Below are positions 36,752 to 46,439 of a stretch of 64,000 bases of DNA, piece after piece. A program made the translations under genes and the position numbers. A model generated the notes under the pieces. That model worked only from the letters and a program-made list of their open reading frames with translations, was not told the DNA's origin and searched no databases. This DNA is from Williamsia sp. (GTDB lineage Bacteria > Bacteroidota > Bacteroidia > Chitinophagales > Chitinophagaceae): assembly GCA_015069695.1 (NCBI GenBank), contig JADCRZ010000015.1:62001-126000 (forward strand), read 5' to 3'. How positions within the stretch are numbered: position 1 is the stretch's first letter; each line of letters opens with the position of its first letter.

Positions 36752-38938
36752 ATGGCAGTAATAGAAATTGAAATGGTATCCGATGTTTTCGGGCAATTTA
36801 TCCAGGGTATCGCATCCGTCGGTGCTATACCGGTGGGTACAGTGAATGGACTCGGCCCCGGCCGCCTGGTTGCTGGCTTTAAGTGGATGCAGGTGAATGT
36901 GGGGCAAACTCCCCCGGGGTTTTCGCCGCAGCCAGGAATTTTGACGGCTGGCTGCACGGTTTCGCTTCAACACCTATCCACTGCCGAGCTCGATGCAAAC
37001 CCAAAAGCTTCCGGAACAGTCACGGTTGCCACTGCATGGATCACGATCACGGCAACGCCGGAAAATCTGCTGATTCACCTCATTGCTATTACCATACCGA
37101 ACACTGCCGTGCAATGGTTCACGCCGCCCGTACTGGTGTCGTGGCAGAAATTGCCAAAATTTCCACGCGCTATGTTTGTAGCTGCAGCCCTTGTAATAAA
37201 GAACGACACTGTCACGCTTCGGTTTGGCACGCACGCTGCTGATTCTTTGCTGACCGATCCCGCCAATCTCGTTCGGACGGTGGATGACCAGTGGGCTATT
37301 CACATACCGGGAGATTACTTTGCGGAAACACTGCTGGCTGCAGTAAACGAGGCCATCACAAAAAAACCTTTGCCCGGTGGTGTGAGCATCGAAGATTCTC
37401 CGGAAGCATCATGGGAATTCAATGATGATGCGTGGATGGCCTTGGGAAGTGTAGGACTTTTAAAGAAAAATGCCTGCCCGACAATCCTAGGGGCAGTCGA
37501 TCTCTCTGTCTCTATAGACTTCAAGCTGACGCCGTCTGCGACAACAAATCCGCCTTCACCCCAGCTGATGTTAGCGCTGGGACTAAACAGCAATGCTTCT
37601 GATTGGGATACATTCCGCTGCTGGGCCGGCAATGGCGCCATCGCAAGCATTTTACTGGATGATTTCTCATCGCCTTTTGTTGGTGCTGTACAGGCAGAGG
37701 GCTCGCTGTTTATTACAGCCATCGGATCACTTATCACCTTGGGAGAAATCATCAGACTGCAGGCAGGGGCCTCTTTGAGCGAAGTTGATCCGCCGGATTT
37801 TACCAGCACCGGTAGAGGAGATACTTTTGCCAATTTTTCCAATGTCCTTCCCTTGCCCTCCCTGGTTCAAACAAATTCCGCTGGGCAAAGCAACGGCGTC
37901 ATCAACACGGCAACGGTCGGAGCATATGGCATGCTCATTTCCGGAAGCATCATTCCGTTGGGTGCAGATCACCGGGTTAGTTTCTCACCGGAAAGCGGTG
38001 TGCTGACCAGCCAGCTGAAAAACAAATTTGATTGTGGGCACAAAAGCTGGTTCCGGGAAGCAATCATTCCTCCGATACTGATCGAAGACAAAGCCCTTCC
38101 TGCCGGTCAGAACACGATCCCCGTCCAGGTAAAGGTATTTCCTTCCAGCAGCGCCGTTCCTTCAAATCTTTGGACAATCGATATGCCGGCACCCGATATT
38201 GCTCAATACGTAACAATAAAGGGAAGCAAGTCCATCAAACCAGGTGATACAGGACGTGTTTATCTGCATACTTCAGCAGGTCTCCGGCGCTTCGATATTA
38301 CAGCGGTTCCCCAAATCGCCGCGCCTACACCCCAGCAACAAATTGCGGCTGCGCTTGCCTGTCTCAAAAATACCAAGGTGTTTAACCCAAAAGAAAAAAT
38401 CAGCTGGCTCCCAGATCCACCTCAAAAGCACCCCTCCTTCAATGCGCTTCGTCAGTGGCTTTTTGTCTTTCCGGAGTTGCCGGCATCCGGAAATGCAACG
38501 GTTCACCTGGCCTCGGACAAGGGCCCTGTTGAAAATCCAATCGTCGACACGGGCAAAATGGCCGGTCATGTATCGTTTGAAGTAATCACCAATGACTCAA
38601 CCGATATCAGCATACAGCATACTTATCAAAAGGGGGTGGAAGGCCGGATAGTACAACGCTGGATCACGCCGACGCTTGAATTGGATCTTGGTGAACCCGG
38701 GCAGGCACTGAGCCGGAACGGCAACCTGATTACAGTACACCTGGCTGACAGCATACTTACTTATGATATGGTAACCGGAGCTGTTACCCGGCAAAGTAAA
38801 CAAGCTGGCCGTTCTGCTCACCAGTCCCCGGAACATCCGCCTTTCAGCCTCACCCTGCCTGACGGTAAAATAGCTGCGCTTTTTAAAACAAAGCTCTTGA
38901 TTGGCGTGCCCTCAGAGCCTGTAGAATATAGCAAATAA
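36752..38938 (+). CDS. Large protein of unknown family, no signal peptide
   Basis: 728 residues. I do not recognise it. No export signal, lipobox or membrane helix. The sequence is beta-rich and low in Lys/Arg, with many Thr, Ser, Pro and Asn. About residues 1-240 read as strands (GRLVAGFKWMQVNVGQTPPGFSP, VTVATAWITITATPENLLIHLIAI). About 245-470 form a second region (AVDLSVSIDFKL, LMLALGLNSNASDWDTFRCWAGNGAIASILL, and a GVVLTSQLKNKFDCGHKSWFREAIIPP-like end). The last about 250 residues contain Ig-like strands (NTIPVQVKVFPSSSAVPSNLWTIDMPAP, RVYLHTSAGLRRFDI) and a final NGNLITVHLADSILTYDMVTGAV. Single gene; converges on the amidohydrolase gene. Possibilities include a lipid- or glycan-binding cytosolic protein or one exported by a non-classical route. 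Confidence 0.75.
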   Translation: MAVIEIEMVSDVFGQFIQGIASVGAIPVGTVNGLGPGRLVAGFKWMQVNVGQTPPGFSPQPGILTAGCTVSLQHLSTAELDANPKASGTVTVATAWITITATPENLLIHLIAITIPNTAVQWFTPPVLVSWQKLPKFPRAMFVAAALVIKNDTVTLRFGTHAADSLLTDPANLVRTVDDQWAIHIPGDYFAETLLAAVNEAITKKPLPGGVSIEDSPEASWEFNDDAWMALGSVGLLKKNACPTILGAVDLSVSIDFKLTPSATTNPPSPQLMLALGLNSNASDWDTFRCWAGNGAIASILLDDFSSPFVGAVQAEGSLFITAIGSLITLGEIIRLQAGASLSEVDPPDFTSTGRGDTFANFSNVLPLPSLVQTNSAGQSNGVINTATVGAYGMLISGSIIPLGADHRVSFSPESGVLTSQLKNKFDCGHKSWFREAIIPPILIEDKALPAGQNTIPVQVKVFPSSSAVPSNLWTIDMPAPDIAQYVTIKGSKSIKPGDTGRVYLHTSAGLRRFDITAVPQIAAPTPQQQIAAALACLKNTKVFNPKEKISWLPDPPQKHPSFNALRQWLFVFPELPASGNATVHLASDKGPVENPIVDTGKMAGHVSFEVITNDSTDISIQHTYQKGVEGRIVQRWITPTLELDLGEPGQALSRNGNLITVHLADSILTYDMVTGAVTRQSKQAGRSAHQSPEHPPFSLTLPDGKIAALFKTKLLIGVPSEPVEYSK

Positions 38939-38971
38939 AGATTCAGGTGTTGATAGGCAGGAGAAGGTGTT

Positions 38972-39952
38972 TTACACTTTCAGCAGCCTTTCTGCATTCC
39001 CGTGCGCGATCTTTTCAACTTGTTCTTTCGGCAGGGCAAGACTGTCTAAAAATTCCCTGCCCTGGCTGTTCTTGCTGAAAGGATAATCGACAGAGAATAA
39101 AATATTATCTGTTCCAAAGGTGTCTGCGGCAATCTGTAAAGGTGGTTGCGTGAAGATGCCGCTGGTGGTAATGTATACCTGGTCTTTTAGGGTCTGGCTT
39201 GCTGTCCGCCTGTTGACGCCTATAGCATCGACTTTGAATATAGTGTCGATCCGCGCCATCATCATCGGCAGCATTTCCCCCATGTGGCCGATGATCAGTT
39301 TAAGCTGTGGATACTTGTCGAACGTGCCGGAAAAGATCAGGCGCAGTACATGCAGGGCTGTTTCGGAATGCCAGCCCCAGCCGGCTACTCCCAGGGTAAC
39401 ACCCGCCTGTTTGGGCAGGTTGCTGTAGTAAGCATCTGCTACGGCTTGCGGCGGCAAGCCCGGGTGCAGGTAAATGGGGGTTTGCAAGTCCTGCGCTTTT
39501 TGCAGCAAAGGGGCATACACGGGATTATCCAAAAACTGTCCGCCCGTGAGCCCGTTGATCAGTGCACCTTTGAACCCATGTGTTTTAACGGACCGTTCCA
39601 GCTCTGCCGCAGCGGCTGCCGGATCAGTCATGGGCAAATGTGCAAAAGCGGCAAAACGGCCCGGGTGTGCCGCGATGCGTTCTGCAATGAGATCGTTGTT
39701 TTGCCGGGCGAATGGGGGTGCTTCATCCGGAGGGAGCAGGTCAGCGCCCGGGCCGACCACAGATAGGATCTGCAGGCTGATGCCGCTGTCATCCATCGAT
39801 TTCAGGCGTTGGTCTGAAATATCTTCCAGGTCCCGGGCTACCTGTTCCATCATGGGCGGCTGAAGGCCCTTGCGTTTTGCTTTCTTTTCTTCCGGAATTT
39901 TAGCGACTAATTCCGGAAAGCTTATATGTTCTTCCAGACTGATGATGCGCAT
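38972..39952 (-). CDS. Amidohydrolase-family decarboxylase-like protein
   Basis: 326 residues. Belongs to the ACMSD/gamma-resorcylate decarboxylase branch of the amidohydrolase superfamily (Amidohydro_2). The metal and catalytic residues are in place: ISLEEH at the N-terminus (residues about 5-9), IYLHPG (His about 167), IIGHMGEMLP (His about 222) and FSVDYPFS (Asp about 289). Known relatives remove CO2 from dihydroxybenzoates or aminocarboxymuconate semialdehyde; the real substrate here is unknown. It is divergent from susC with 478 bp in between, so it could share regulation with the PUL. Confidence 0.87.
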   Translation of the reverse strand: MRIISLEEHISFPELVAKIPEEKKAKRKGLQPPMMEQVARDLEDISDQRLKSMDDSGISLQILSVVGPGADLLPPDEAPPFARQNNDLIAERIAAHPGRFAAFAHLPMTDPAAAAAELERSVKTHGFKGALINGLTGGQFLDNPVYAPLLQKAQDLQTPIYLHPGLPPQAVADAYYSNLPKQAGVTLGVAGWGWHSETALHVLRLIFSGTFDKYPQLKLIIGHMGEMLPMMMARIDTIFKVDAIGVNRRTASQTLKDQVYITTSGIFTQPPLQIAADTFGTDNILFSVDYPFSKNSQGREFLDSLALPKEQVEKIAHGNAERLLKV

Positions 39953-40430
39953 AGATTGTGTGTTTGTACAATGAGTTGGTGATAAGTTCGATAAAAAAAC
40001 CGTTCCGTGGATAGAAGAACTACTGTATGTTGGATGCCTTCCACGGAGGTATCAGCCTGGCCAGCTCTATATTCTCTGTATACGCATGTTCAAAGCGCCG
40101 GCTCCGGTCGTTTTGCCGCAATGAAATAATATCCTGAAAATGAAAAAATTAATACTCGATTAAGAGAAATTTAATCCCGGTATTAATGCCCCAAAGCTAT
40201 TTTCGACCTTTCTTTTCCATTCACCATTCTTAAATACACTGATTGCTTGATAACTCCCCGCGGCAGTTTTGGAACGACTTGTCCAACCGTGAAACTGACA
40301 TGCTATGCTACCAGAAAAAAACGGGCGCTGCTTTCGTCCCCCTTAAGCGCCGCAAACCTCCATCCTGAAAATCTTTCAGTGGATCCTGCAACACAACTTC
40401 TACGATGATCTTGCAAAAACCTATTTACAC
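39953..40430. promoter_or_regulatory. Divergent control region between decarboxylase-like gene and susC
   Basis: 478 bp without a gene. Contains a nested dyad (40148-40187, listed separately). A promoter-like pair for susC is ATTG (TTG at 40243-40245), 18 nt, then CAGTTTTG (40264-40271), one mismatch from TAnnTTTG. It would give a leader of about 150 nt. A short GGCGCT / AGCGCC hairpin lies in that leader (about 40322-40350). Confidence 0.45.
40148..40187. repeat. Nested dyad, candidate operator upstream of susC
   Basis: Two perfect inverted repeats inside each other: outer ATTAATAC / GTATTAAT and inner GATTAA / TTAATC, the inner pair 7 nt apart. Read another way, two tandem TTAAT-N5/6-ATTAA palindromes. 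It lies about 90 bp before the predicted susC transcription start, an activator-like distance. Confidence 0.5.
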
Positions 40431-43400
40431 ATGAACAAAGTAATTTACTTTCTTTTATTGACCTTCTTATTTCCGGTTTGTCTTTCGGCGCAATCCACCC
40501 AGGTGCACGGGGTACTAAAAGATTCTGCTTCCGGAAACCCCCTCAGCGGTGTTTCAGTTGAACTGAGGAGCGCAAAGGGAAAAATTGCCGGAACAACCAC
40601 CAATACAAAAGGGGAGTACAATCTTCCCTCAACCGGAGCTGCTGCTACCATCGTTTTTTCTTATACAGGCATGGGAACCGTTGAAGAGAATATCAGCGGC
40701 CGCCAAGAGATCAATGCATTCCTGGCTCCCAGTTCGGCAAGCCTGGGAGATGTGGTGGTGGTAGGCTATACCTCCCAGAAAAAAGAAACGCTCACCGGTG
40801 CAGTTTCAGCCATCAAAGGATCTGACATGGTCCGGACCCGGAACGAGAACGTGCTCAACATGCTGACGGGCAAATTACCGGGCGTGCGTGTGGTGCAGAA
40901 AAGTTCCCGGCCAGGTGCTTACGACGCAACGATCGACATCCGTGGGATGGGTGCAGGGAACCCGCCGGTTCCACCGCTGTTTGTAATTGATGGGGTCGTT
41001 CGCGACAAAGATTATTTTGCCCGGATGAGCGCGGAAGAAATTGAAAGCCTCTCTGTTTTAAAAGACGGATCTGCTGCAGTATATGGCCTGCGTGCGGCGA
41101 ACGGCGTTATACTGGTTACAACCAAAACGGGCAAATCCCAAAACGGCAAGGTAGACATCACGTTCAACTCCGGCTTTTCCATGCAGCAATATCTATATGT
41201 TCCGCAAGGAGTAGATGCGATAGATTACATGACCCTGAGAAATGAACAGAACTGGCAGGATTTTGCAGGGAATTACCTGGTTCGCCGGAATCCTGCATTT
41301 ACAGATGCACAATTAAAGCCCTACCAGGATGGAACAAAAAAGTCATACAACTGGATGGACCAGGTCTTCAGGAAATCTACCCCTCAGTACGACAACAACT
41401 TGAGTGTTGATGGCGGTACAGATAAACTGCGTTACTACTTCAACCTGGGTTATACAAAGCAGGAAGGTTCTTATAAAAGCGGCGACCTGAAATCAGAACG
41501 CTGGGCCCTGCGCAGCAATGTGGATGCCCAGATCTCAAAAAGGCTGAAAGCAAGGATCCAGATCGGCGCGCTGCTGACGAATACACAAGAGCCGAACGGT
41601 TCAGGCTGGACAACCTATAAGGCCACCTGGCTGATGCGCCCGGACGCTCCTTATTATGCCAACGACAATCCGGCTTACCCCAATGGAGACAATCTTGTTC
41701 AGTATGACGGCAACAATATGATCGTACAAACAAATGCCGATTATGTCGGCTTAAACCAGAACAGGGATAAAAGGTACAATGGAACCCTGCGGCTGGAGTA
41801 TGAAATCCCCGGCATCAAGGGGCTGTCGGCAAGAGGGTTGTATGATTATACCATGAACCTTCCTGATTACAACAATTACAGGCATGCCTATAACGTGTAC
41901 AGGTACAATCCCAATGACAATACCTACACGGCGATCCCGAAGAACACACCTTCACTGATAGAAAAAGGAACCAGCCTGAACTACGACAGAACCATGCAGG
42001 CCGGATTGTACTACACAAATCAATTCAACAGGCACAGTGTGAACAGCTTTCTTCTTTATGAGGGAACCTATATCCAACGGGATGGTTTCCTTGCCTCCCG
42101 TGAACTGCTGATTGAATCTGAATACCTGTTTGCAGGCGAAGAGAACCGCCAGCGGGGCGTGGGGTCAACACCGTACGACCGCGCAAGCAAGTCATTGGTA
42201 GGCTCGGTAACGTATGACTTTGACAGAAAATACCTGCTGGACTTCAAGTTCCGTTATGATGGATCTTCCCGGTTCCCTGCAGGCAGCCGCTATGGTTTCT
42301 TCCCGGCGGTATCGGCCGGCTGGCGTTTGAGCGAAGAAGGATTTATCAAACACAATACGGATTTTATTTCAGAGCTGAAACTGAGGGCCTCTTATGGAGA
42401 ACTGGGTGATGACGGTTCAGCTGGCAACTATCCTCCAAGAATAGGGTATAACCTTGCCGGAAACAGCCTGGGCTGGTTCTTTGGTGATGTGCTGAATGGT
42501 GGGGTGGCTGCTTCAAGCATTCCCAATCCCAACCTGACCTGGTATAAGATCAAATCTTACAATGCCGGACTGGATTTTGGCTTCCTGAAAAATAAGATCA
42601 CCGGTAGTGTTGAATTGTTCAGAAGAGATCGCAGCGGGTTGCTGGCAACCAGCTCTGCCGTGATCCCGGGAACAGTCGGCGCTAACCTGCCCCAGGAAAA
42701 TCTCAACGGCGACCGCAATTTCGGGTATGAAGCATCGGTGACCTACCGCAACCGGAGCAGGAACTTTTCTTATTATGCAAGCGGTCAGATTTCAGCTACC
42801 AAATACATGCGCACAAACTGGCTGGAAACGCCCGCCAGCAACTCCTATGACAAATGGAGAAACAGGACGGCAAACCGCTACCAGAACATCTGGTGGGGAA
42901 ATGAGTCGGGCGGCATGTTTAATTCATTGCAGCAGATACGCACTTTCAACCTTCCCACAGGACAGGGTGCCCTGCCCGGCGACTGGTATTTGAAGGATTG
43001 GAATGGGGATGGTGTGATTGATGGCAACGACGATCATCCGATCGCAACGATGGGCCTTCCTGTGTTCAACTATGGCATTTCATTGGGCGGTTCGTGGAGA
43101 AATTTTGATGCAGCAGTGGATTTGCAGGGCACCCAGGGTGTGTATGTACAATATTCTGAAGTACTCGTAGAAGCGCTGGCTTTTGGCGGACAAAATACCC
43201 TGTCATGGTTCACAGACCGCTGGCGCCCCGCAGATCCGAATGCGGATTACTTTAGCCCGAATACAAAATGGATATCTGGTTATTACCCGGTAACGGGTCA
43301 CGATGGTCGCAGAACTGGTACGAACGGGGTCATGAACGCATCTTATATCAGGCTGAAAACTGCTGAGCTGGGCTATACGTTCCGGTCTCCGCTGCTCACA

Positions 43401-43583
43401 AAAGCCGGCATTAAAGATTTCAGGTTGTTCCTGAGCGGATACAATCTGCTGACGCTTACCCCACTCAAAAATGTGGATCCTGAGCGGCCGGGTTCTGCTG
43501 GCGGCGCTTCCACAAACTCGATCGATTTCTACAATGACCCGATCACCAAAACATACACAATCGGCGCGAAACTAAAATTCTAA
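40431..43583 (+). CDS. SusC/RagA-family TonB-dependent outer-membrane receptor
   Basis: 1050 residues. Signal peptide MNKVIYFLLLTFLFPVCLSAQ, a CarboxypepD-regulatory-like domain (VHGVLKDSASGNPLSGVSVELRS, about 25-98), the SusC plug signature GDVVVVGYTSQKKETLTGAVSAI (about 104-126) and the rest of the plug (MLTGKLPGVRVVQKSSRPGAYDATIDIRGMG), then a 22-strand barrel to the C-terminal strand. Together with the SusD gene 20 bp downstream it imports oligosaccharides with energy from TonB. No N-terminal STN domain, so no direct sigma/anti-sigma signalling is expected, consistent with the distinct regulator at the end of the locus. Confidence 0.97.
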   Translation: MNKVIYFLLLTFLFPVCLSAQSTQVHGVLKDSASGNPLSGVSVELRSAKGKIAGTTTNTKGEYNLPSTGAAATIVFSYTGMGTVEENISGRQEINAFLAPSSASLGDVVVVGYTSQKKETLTGAVSAIKGSDMVRTRNENVLNMLTGKLPGVRVVQKSSRPGAYDATIDIRGMGAGNPPVPPLFVIDGVVRDKDYFARMSAEEIESLSVLKDGSAAVYGLRAANGVILVTTKTGKSQNGKVDITFNSGFSMQQYLYVPQGVDAIDYMTLRNEQNWQDFAGNYLVRRNPAFTDAQLKPYQDGTKKSYNWMDQVFRKSTPQYDNNLSVDGGTDKLRYYFNLGYTKQEGSYKSGDLKSERWALRSNVDAQISKRLKARIQIGALLTNTQEPNGSGWTTYKATWLMRPDAPYYANDNPAYPNGDNLVQYDGNNMIVQTNADYVGLNQNRDKRYNGTLRLEYEIPGIKGLSARGLYDYTMNLPDYNNYRHAYNVYRYNPNDNTYTAIPKNTPSLIEKGTSLNYDRTMQAGLYYTNQFNRHSVNSFLLYEGTYIQRDGFLASRELLIESEYLFAGEENRQRGVGSTPYDRASKSLVGSVTYDFDRKYLLDFKFRYDGSSRFPAGSRYGFFPAVSAGWRLSEEGFIKHNTDFISELKLRASYGELGDDGSAGNYPPRIGYNLAGNSLGWFFGDVLNGGVAASSIPNPNLTWYKIKSYNAGLDFGFLKNKITGSVELFRRDRSGLLATSSAVIPGTVGANLPQENLNGDRNFGYEASVTYRNRSRNFSYYASGQISATKYMRTNWLETPASNSYDKWRNRTANRYQNIWWGNESGGMFNSLQQIRTFNLPTGQGALPGDWYLKDWNGDGVIDGNDDHPIATMGLPVFNYGISLGGSWRNFDAAVDLQGTQGVYVQYSEVLVEALAFGGQNTLSWFTDRWRPADPNADYFSPNTKWISGYYPVTGHDGRRTGTNGVMNASYIRLKTAELGYTFRSPLLTKAGIKDFRLFLSGYNLLTLTPLKNVDPERPGSAGGASTNSIDFYNDPITKTYTIGAKLKF

Positions 43584-43603
43584 CAGCTACAACGAACAAG
43601 TAT

Positions 43604-45550
43604 ATGATGAATAAGTCATTCTTACTTTATACCGTGCTTTTGGCCATGATCTTTTCCGCTTGTCAAAAGCTGGACCTGGAGCCCAAGGGCATCCTGGGAG
43701 AACCCGAACTTTTTGGGAACGAGTTTGGCGTAAAAAAATATTTTACCGGCCTTTATAATTACCTGCCCATTGAGGACTTCAACTATTACGGGAACAACAA
43801 CCCCAGCGGCGGCAACGCTTTCCGCCCCACCAACTATTGGGAAGCAGGTAAAAACAGCCAGGGGAACATGAGCGGTGAGTTCTTCAATACCTGGCAAACA
43901 CCCAACAACGGCGGCTTTGGCTACTGGCCCTATGACCGCATCCGCGAGGTCAACCTTTTTATTCAGAATTTCCCCAACTACAAAAGCAAGTATGCAGACA
44001 ACGTGTTCAATGCTTTGCTGGGAGAAGGCCGTTTCCTGCGCGCCTTCTTTTATTTCGGACTGGCCAAGCGGTATGGCGGCGTTCCCATTGTAAAAGAAGT
44101 GCAGGATCCGCTTGCAAACAAAGAGACGCTGGCTGTTCCCCGGAATACGGAGTATGATACCTGGAAGTTTATTTATGACGACCTGAAATTTGCGATGGAC
44201 AATCTGCCGGCAACGAGTGAAAGAGGACGTGTGAATAAATTTGTAGCTGCTGCACTCCAGTCGCGTGCCATGCTTTATGCCGGTTCAATCGCGAAGTATA
44301 CCCAATATCTCGGTTTTCAGTCGGAAGCTGCTACCAAGGCCGGTTTGGCAGGAATCGATCCGGCCAAGGCAAACGAGTTTTTTCAATATGCTGTAGATGC
44401 AGGTAAACTGATCGAAGGCGGTCCTTATGTGTTGTATACAAAGGACTATCCCGATAAGGCTTTGAATTTTGCCAACCTGTTTTTAGACATCGCATCGCCT
44501 GAAAACATCTTTATCAAAGATTTTGACCAGACCGTTCCAAACGATACACGGCTGCGGCACAGCTATGATGCCCTGATGTGCCCGCAGCCGGATATGTCTT
44601 CGTTTGTAGGTGCTGAAAGTTATCCTCCCTTTGATTTTATGGAGTTGTATGACATGACGCCGTATACAAATCCAAACGGAACACCGGTTCGTTTTGCCAA
44701 CAGAAGCGATATCAAGAATGGCATGGAGCCACGCATGCGGGGTACCATGTTTTTTGACGGCGATGTTCTAAGGGGCAAAGCATTCAGTATCCAAAAGGGT
44801 ATCTATCTCACTTATACTGGTTCTGCCGCAGATGCCCAGGCGGGCAGCAATGCAGCGCCTATCAACAGCAACGGCAACCGCGTTTTAGGGGGAAGAGGCA
44901 AGACGATTACGCTGGGAGGTGTTACCCTGAATGTAACAGGAGCGCATGGCAATTTTGATGATGCGGGCGGAGAAAACAATGGTTGGGGGGCTGCCTTTGT
45001 GCGAAAGTATGTGAACACGAATATGGCCACAAGTGATGTAAGGGAATACCGCAGCGGTCAGCATTGGATCGTATTCCGCCTGGGTGAGATATTTTTGAAT
45101 ACAGCCGAAGCTCTTTATGAACTGGGCAAAAGATCGGAGGCGTTCGATTATGTCGAAAAGATCCGTGTCCGTGCAGGTGCAAAGGTGGCAAGGCCGACGG
45201 TTGATCAGTCACTTACGAACATCGGAACGATCAACAAGGCAAATTATCCCTATCAGCTTGAAAAGTCGCTGCAATTTATCCGCGACGAACGGGCGCGTGA
45301 GCTGTACGGAGAAAACCAATGGTGGTGGGACCTTCGCAGATGGAGAACGGCAGACCAGGTATTGAACCAGTTCCGTCCCCGGGTGCTGAGTTGTTATTAT
45401 GTTGCCAATGAAGAAAGATATATCTACCTGGATGAAATAAACAGGCTTAACAGAACATGGACTGCATCCAAGCAGTGTTATTACGAACCCATTCCTGCAG
45501 GCGAAATCGGAAAGAACAACAAGCTTTTGCCGAACAACCCTCTCTACTAA
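43604..45550 (+). CDS. SusD/RagB-family starch-binding-type lipoprotein
   Basis: 648 residues, on the long side for SusD. Signal peptide with lipobox FSAC followed by QKLDLEPKG. The N-terminal TPR-like helices carry NYLPIEDFN, GEGRFLRAFFYFGLAKRYGGVPIV (a classic SusD segment) and FVAAALQSRAMLYAGSIAKY. The C-terminal RagB part ends in RDERARELYGENQWWWDLRRW, then YYEPIPAGEIGKNNKLLPNNPLY. It caps the SusC barrel outside the cell and binds glycan. Start ATG ATG at 43604/43607; followed after 6 bp by the DUF3823 gene. Confidence 0.96.
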   Translation: MMNKSFLLYTVLLAMIFSACQKLDLEPKGILGEPELFGNEFGVKKYFTGLYNYLPIEDFNYYGNNNPSGGNAFRPTNYWEAGKNSQGNMSGEFFNTWQTPNNGGFGYWPYDRIREVNLFIQNFPNYKSKYADNVFNALLGEGRFLRAFFYFGLAKRYGGVPIVKEVQDPLANKETLAVPRNTEYDTWKFIYDDLKFAMDNLPATSERGRVNKFVAAALQSRAMLYAGSIAKYTQYLGFQSEAATKAGLAGIDPAKANEFFQYAVDAGKLIEGGPYVLYTKDYPDKALNFANLFLDIASPENIFIKDFDQTVPNDTRLRHSYDALMCPQPDMSSFVGAESYPPFDFMELYDMTPYTNPNGTPVRFANRSDIKNGMEPRMRGTMFFDGDVLRGKAFSIQKGIYLTYTGSAADAQAGSNAAPINSNGNRVLGGRGKTITLGGVTLNVTGAHGNFDDAGGENNGWGAAFVRKYVNTNMATSDVREYRSGQHWIVFRLGEIFLNTAEALYELGKRSEAFDYVEKIRVRAGAKVARPTVDQSLTNIGTINKANYPYQLEKSLQFIRDERARELYGENQWWWDLRRWRTADQVLNQFRPRVLSCYYVANEERYIYLDEINRLNRTWTASKQCYYEPIPAGEIGKNNKLLPNNPLY

Positions 45551-45556
45551 TCAACA

Positions 45557-46300
45557 ATGGATAAAAATATGAAGAAGATAACTTATCTGATCTTAGGGAT
45601 GGCGCTCCTGGGGCTTTCATCCTGTTACAAAAAAGACAACTGGGCAGAACCTGATGCCCAGGTTTCCGGAAACATCCTTGATTCGTACACCGGCAAGCCC
45701 CTGTTAACATCACAGGCAGATTGGTCGATCCGTATCTGGGAGAGATCCTGGACCCAGTCTGTTCCTGTTAACCAGAACATCCCGGTGAAACAGGATGGAT
45801 CTTTCAACAACACCAGGTTGTTTGCAGGAACCTATGATATGCTTCCATATGGTGGCCCTTTCTGGCCGGCGGATACAGTCAAGAATGTAGTGCTGGGCGA
45901 AAGAGGAAAAACCCCCAGGGATTTTACCGTAACTCCTTACCTGCAGCTGGTTGAGTTTGAAACGCAGTTACAAGGCCTGAACCTGACTTTGAAGATCCGC
46001 CTGAAAGCGCCAAAAAGGGTGGGACTTCCCAATATCGTAGAAATCAAGCCCTATCTGAGTTTGAATGCATTTGTCGGCGAATCCAACTACATCAACATCG
46101 CTGAGTACAACAACAGAAGGATCCAGATCAACAAACCCTGGTTAACAGAAGTGGGAGATGTTGAAACAAGCCCTGTTTACACAATCGGACCCCTGCCTGT
46201 AAAAGCTGGATATACCTACAATGTACGCGTGGGTGCGAACGTGAACGATGCCAACAGAAAATACAATTATTCAGAGATCAAACAGGTTGTAGTCCCATAG
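45557..46300 (+). CDS. DUF3823 lipoprotein of the PUL
   Basis: 247 residues. Lipobox SSC (LGLSSCYKKDNW) gives a surface or periplasmic lipoprotein. Two beta-sandwich domains: the first from AQVSGNILDSYTGKPLLTSQADWSIRIWERSW, the second from PYLQLVEFETQLQGLNLTLKIRLKAP, as in DUF3823 proteins that regularly follow SusD. Thought to be an accessory glycan-binding or assembly factor; experimental data for the family are thin. Only 6 bp from susD, so co-translated. A long mRNA hairpin follows (46320-46374). Confidence 0.9.
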   Translation: MDKNMKKITYLILGMALLGLSSCYKKDNWAEPDAQVSGNILDSYTGKPLLTSQADWSIRIWERSWTQSVPVNQNIPVKQDGSFNNTRLFAGTYDMLPYGGPFWPADTVKNVVLGERGKTPRDFTVTPYLQLVEFETQLQGLNLTLKIRLKAPKRVGLPNIVEIKPYLSLNAFVGESNYINIAEYNNRRIQINKPWLTEVGDVETSPVYTIGPLPVKAGYTYNVRVGANVNDANRKYNYSEIKQVVVP

Positions 46301-46319
46301 ATTTTTTCTATCCAAATCA

Positions 46320-46374
46320 TAACGGTAGGAAGAGGGTGCCGCATGCTTAACAGGCAACCACTTTCCTATTGTTA
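46320..46374 (+). promoter_or_regulatory. Intercistronic RNA hairpin in the PUL
   Basis: 12-base arms (46320-46331 and 46363-46374) pair fully if two G-U pairs are allowed, with a structured loop containing GGTGCC / GGCAACC. It separates the susC-susD-DUF3823 part from the enzyme genes. No T-run follows, so it may be an mRNA processing or 3'-end stability site that lets transport genes be expressed above enzyme genes. Confidence 0.45.
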
Positions 46375-46439
46375 TGTGGTGTAGGCAAGGCAGGAGACAG
46401 GTCGTTAAATAGAACGGAACAACAACTGGTTTACAAACA

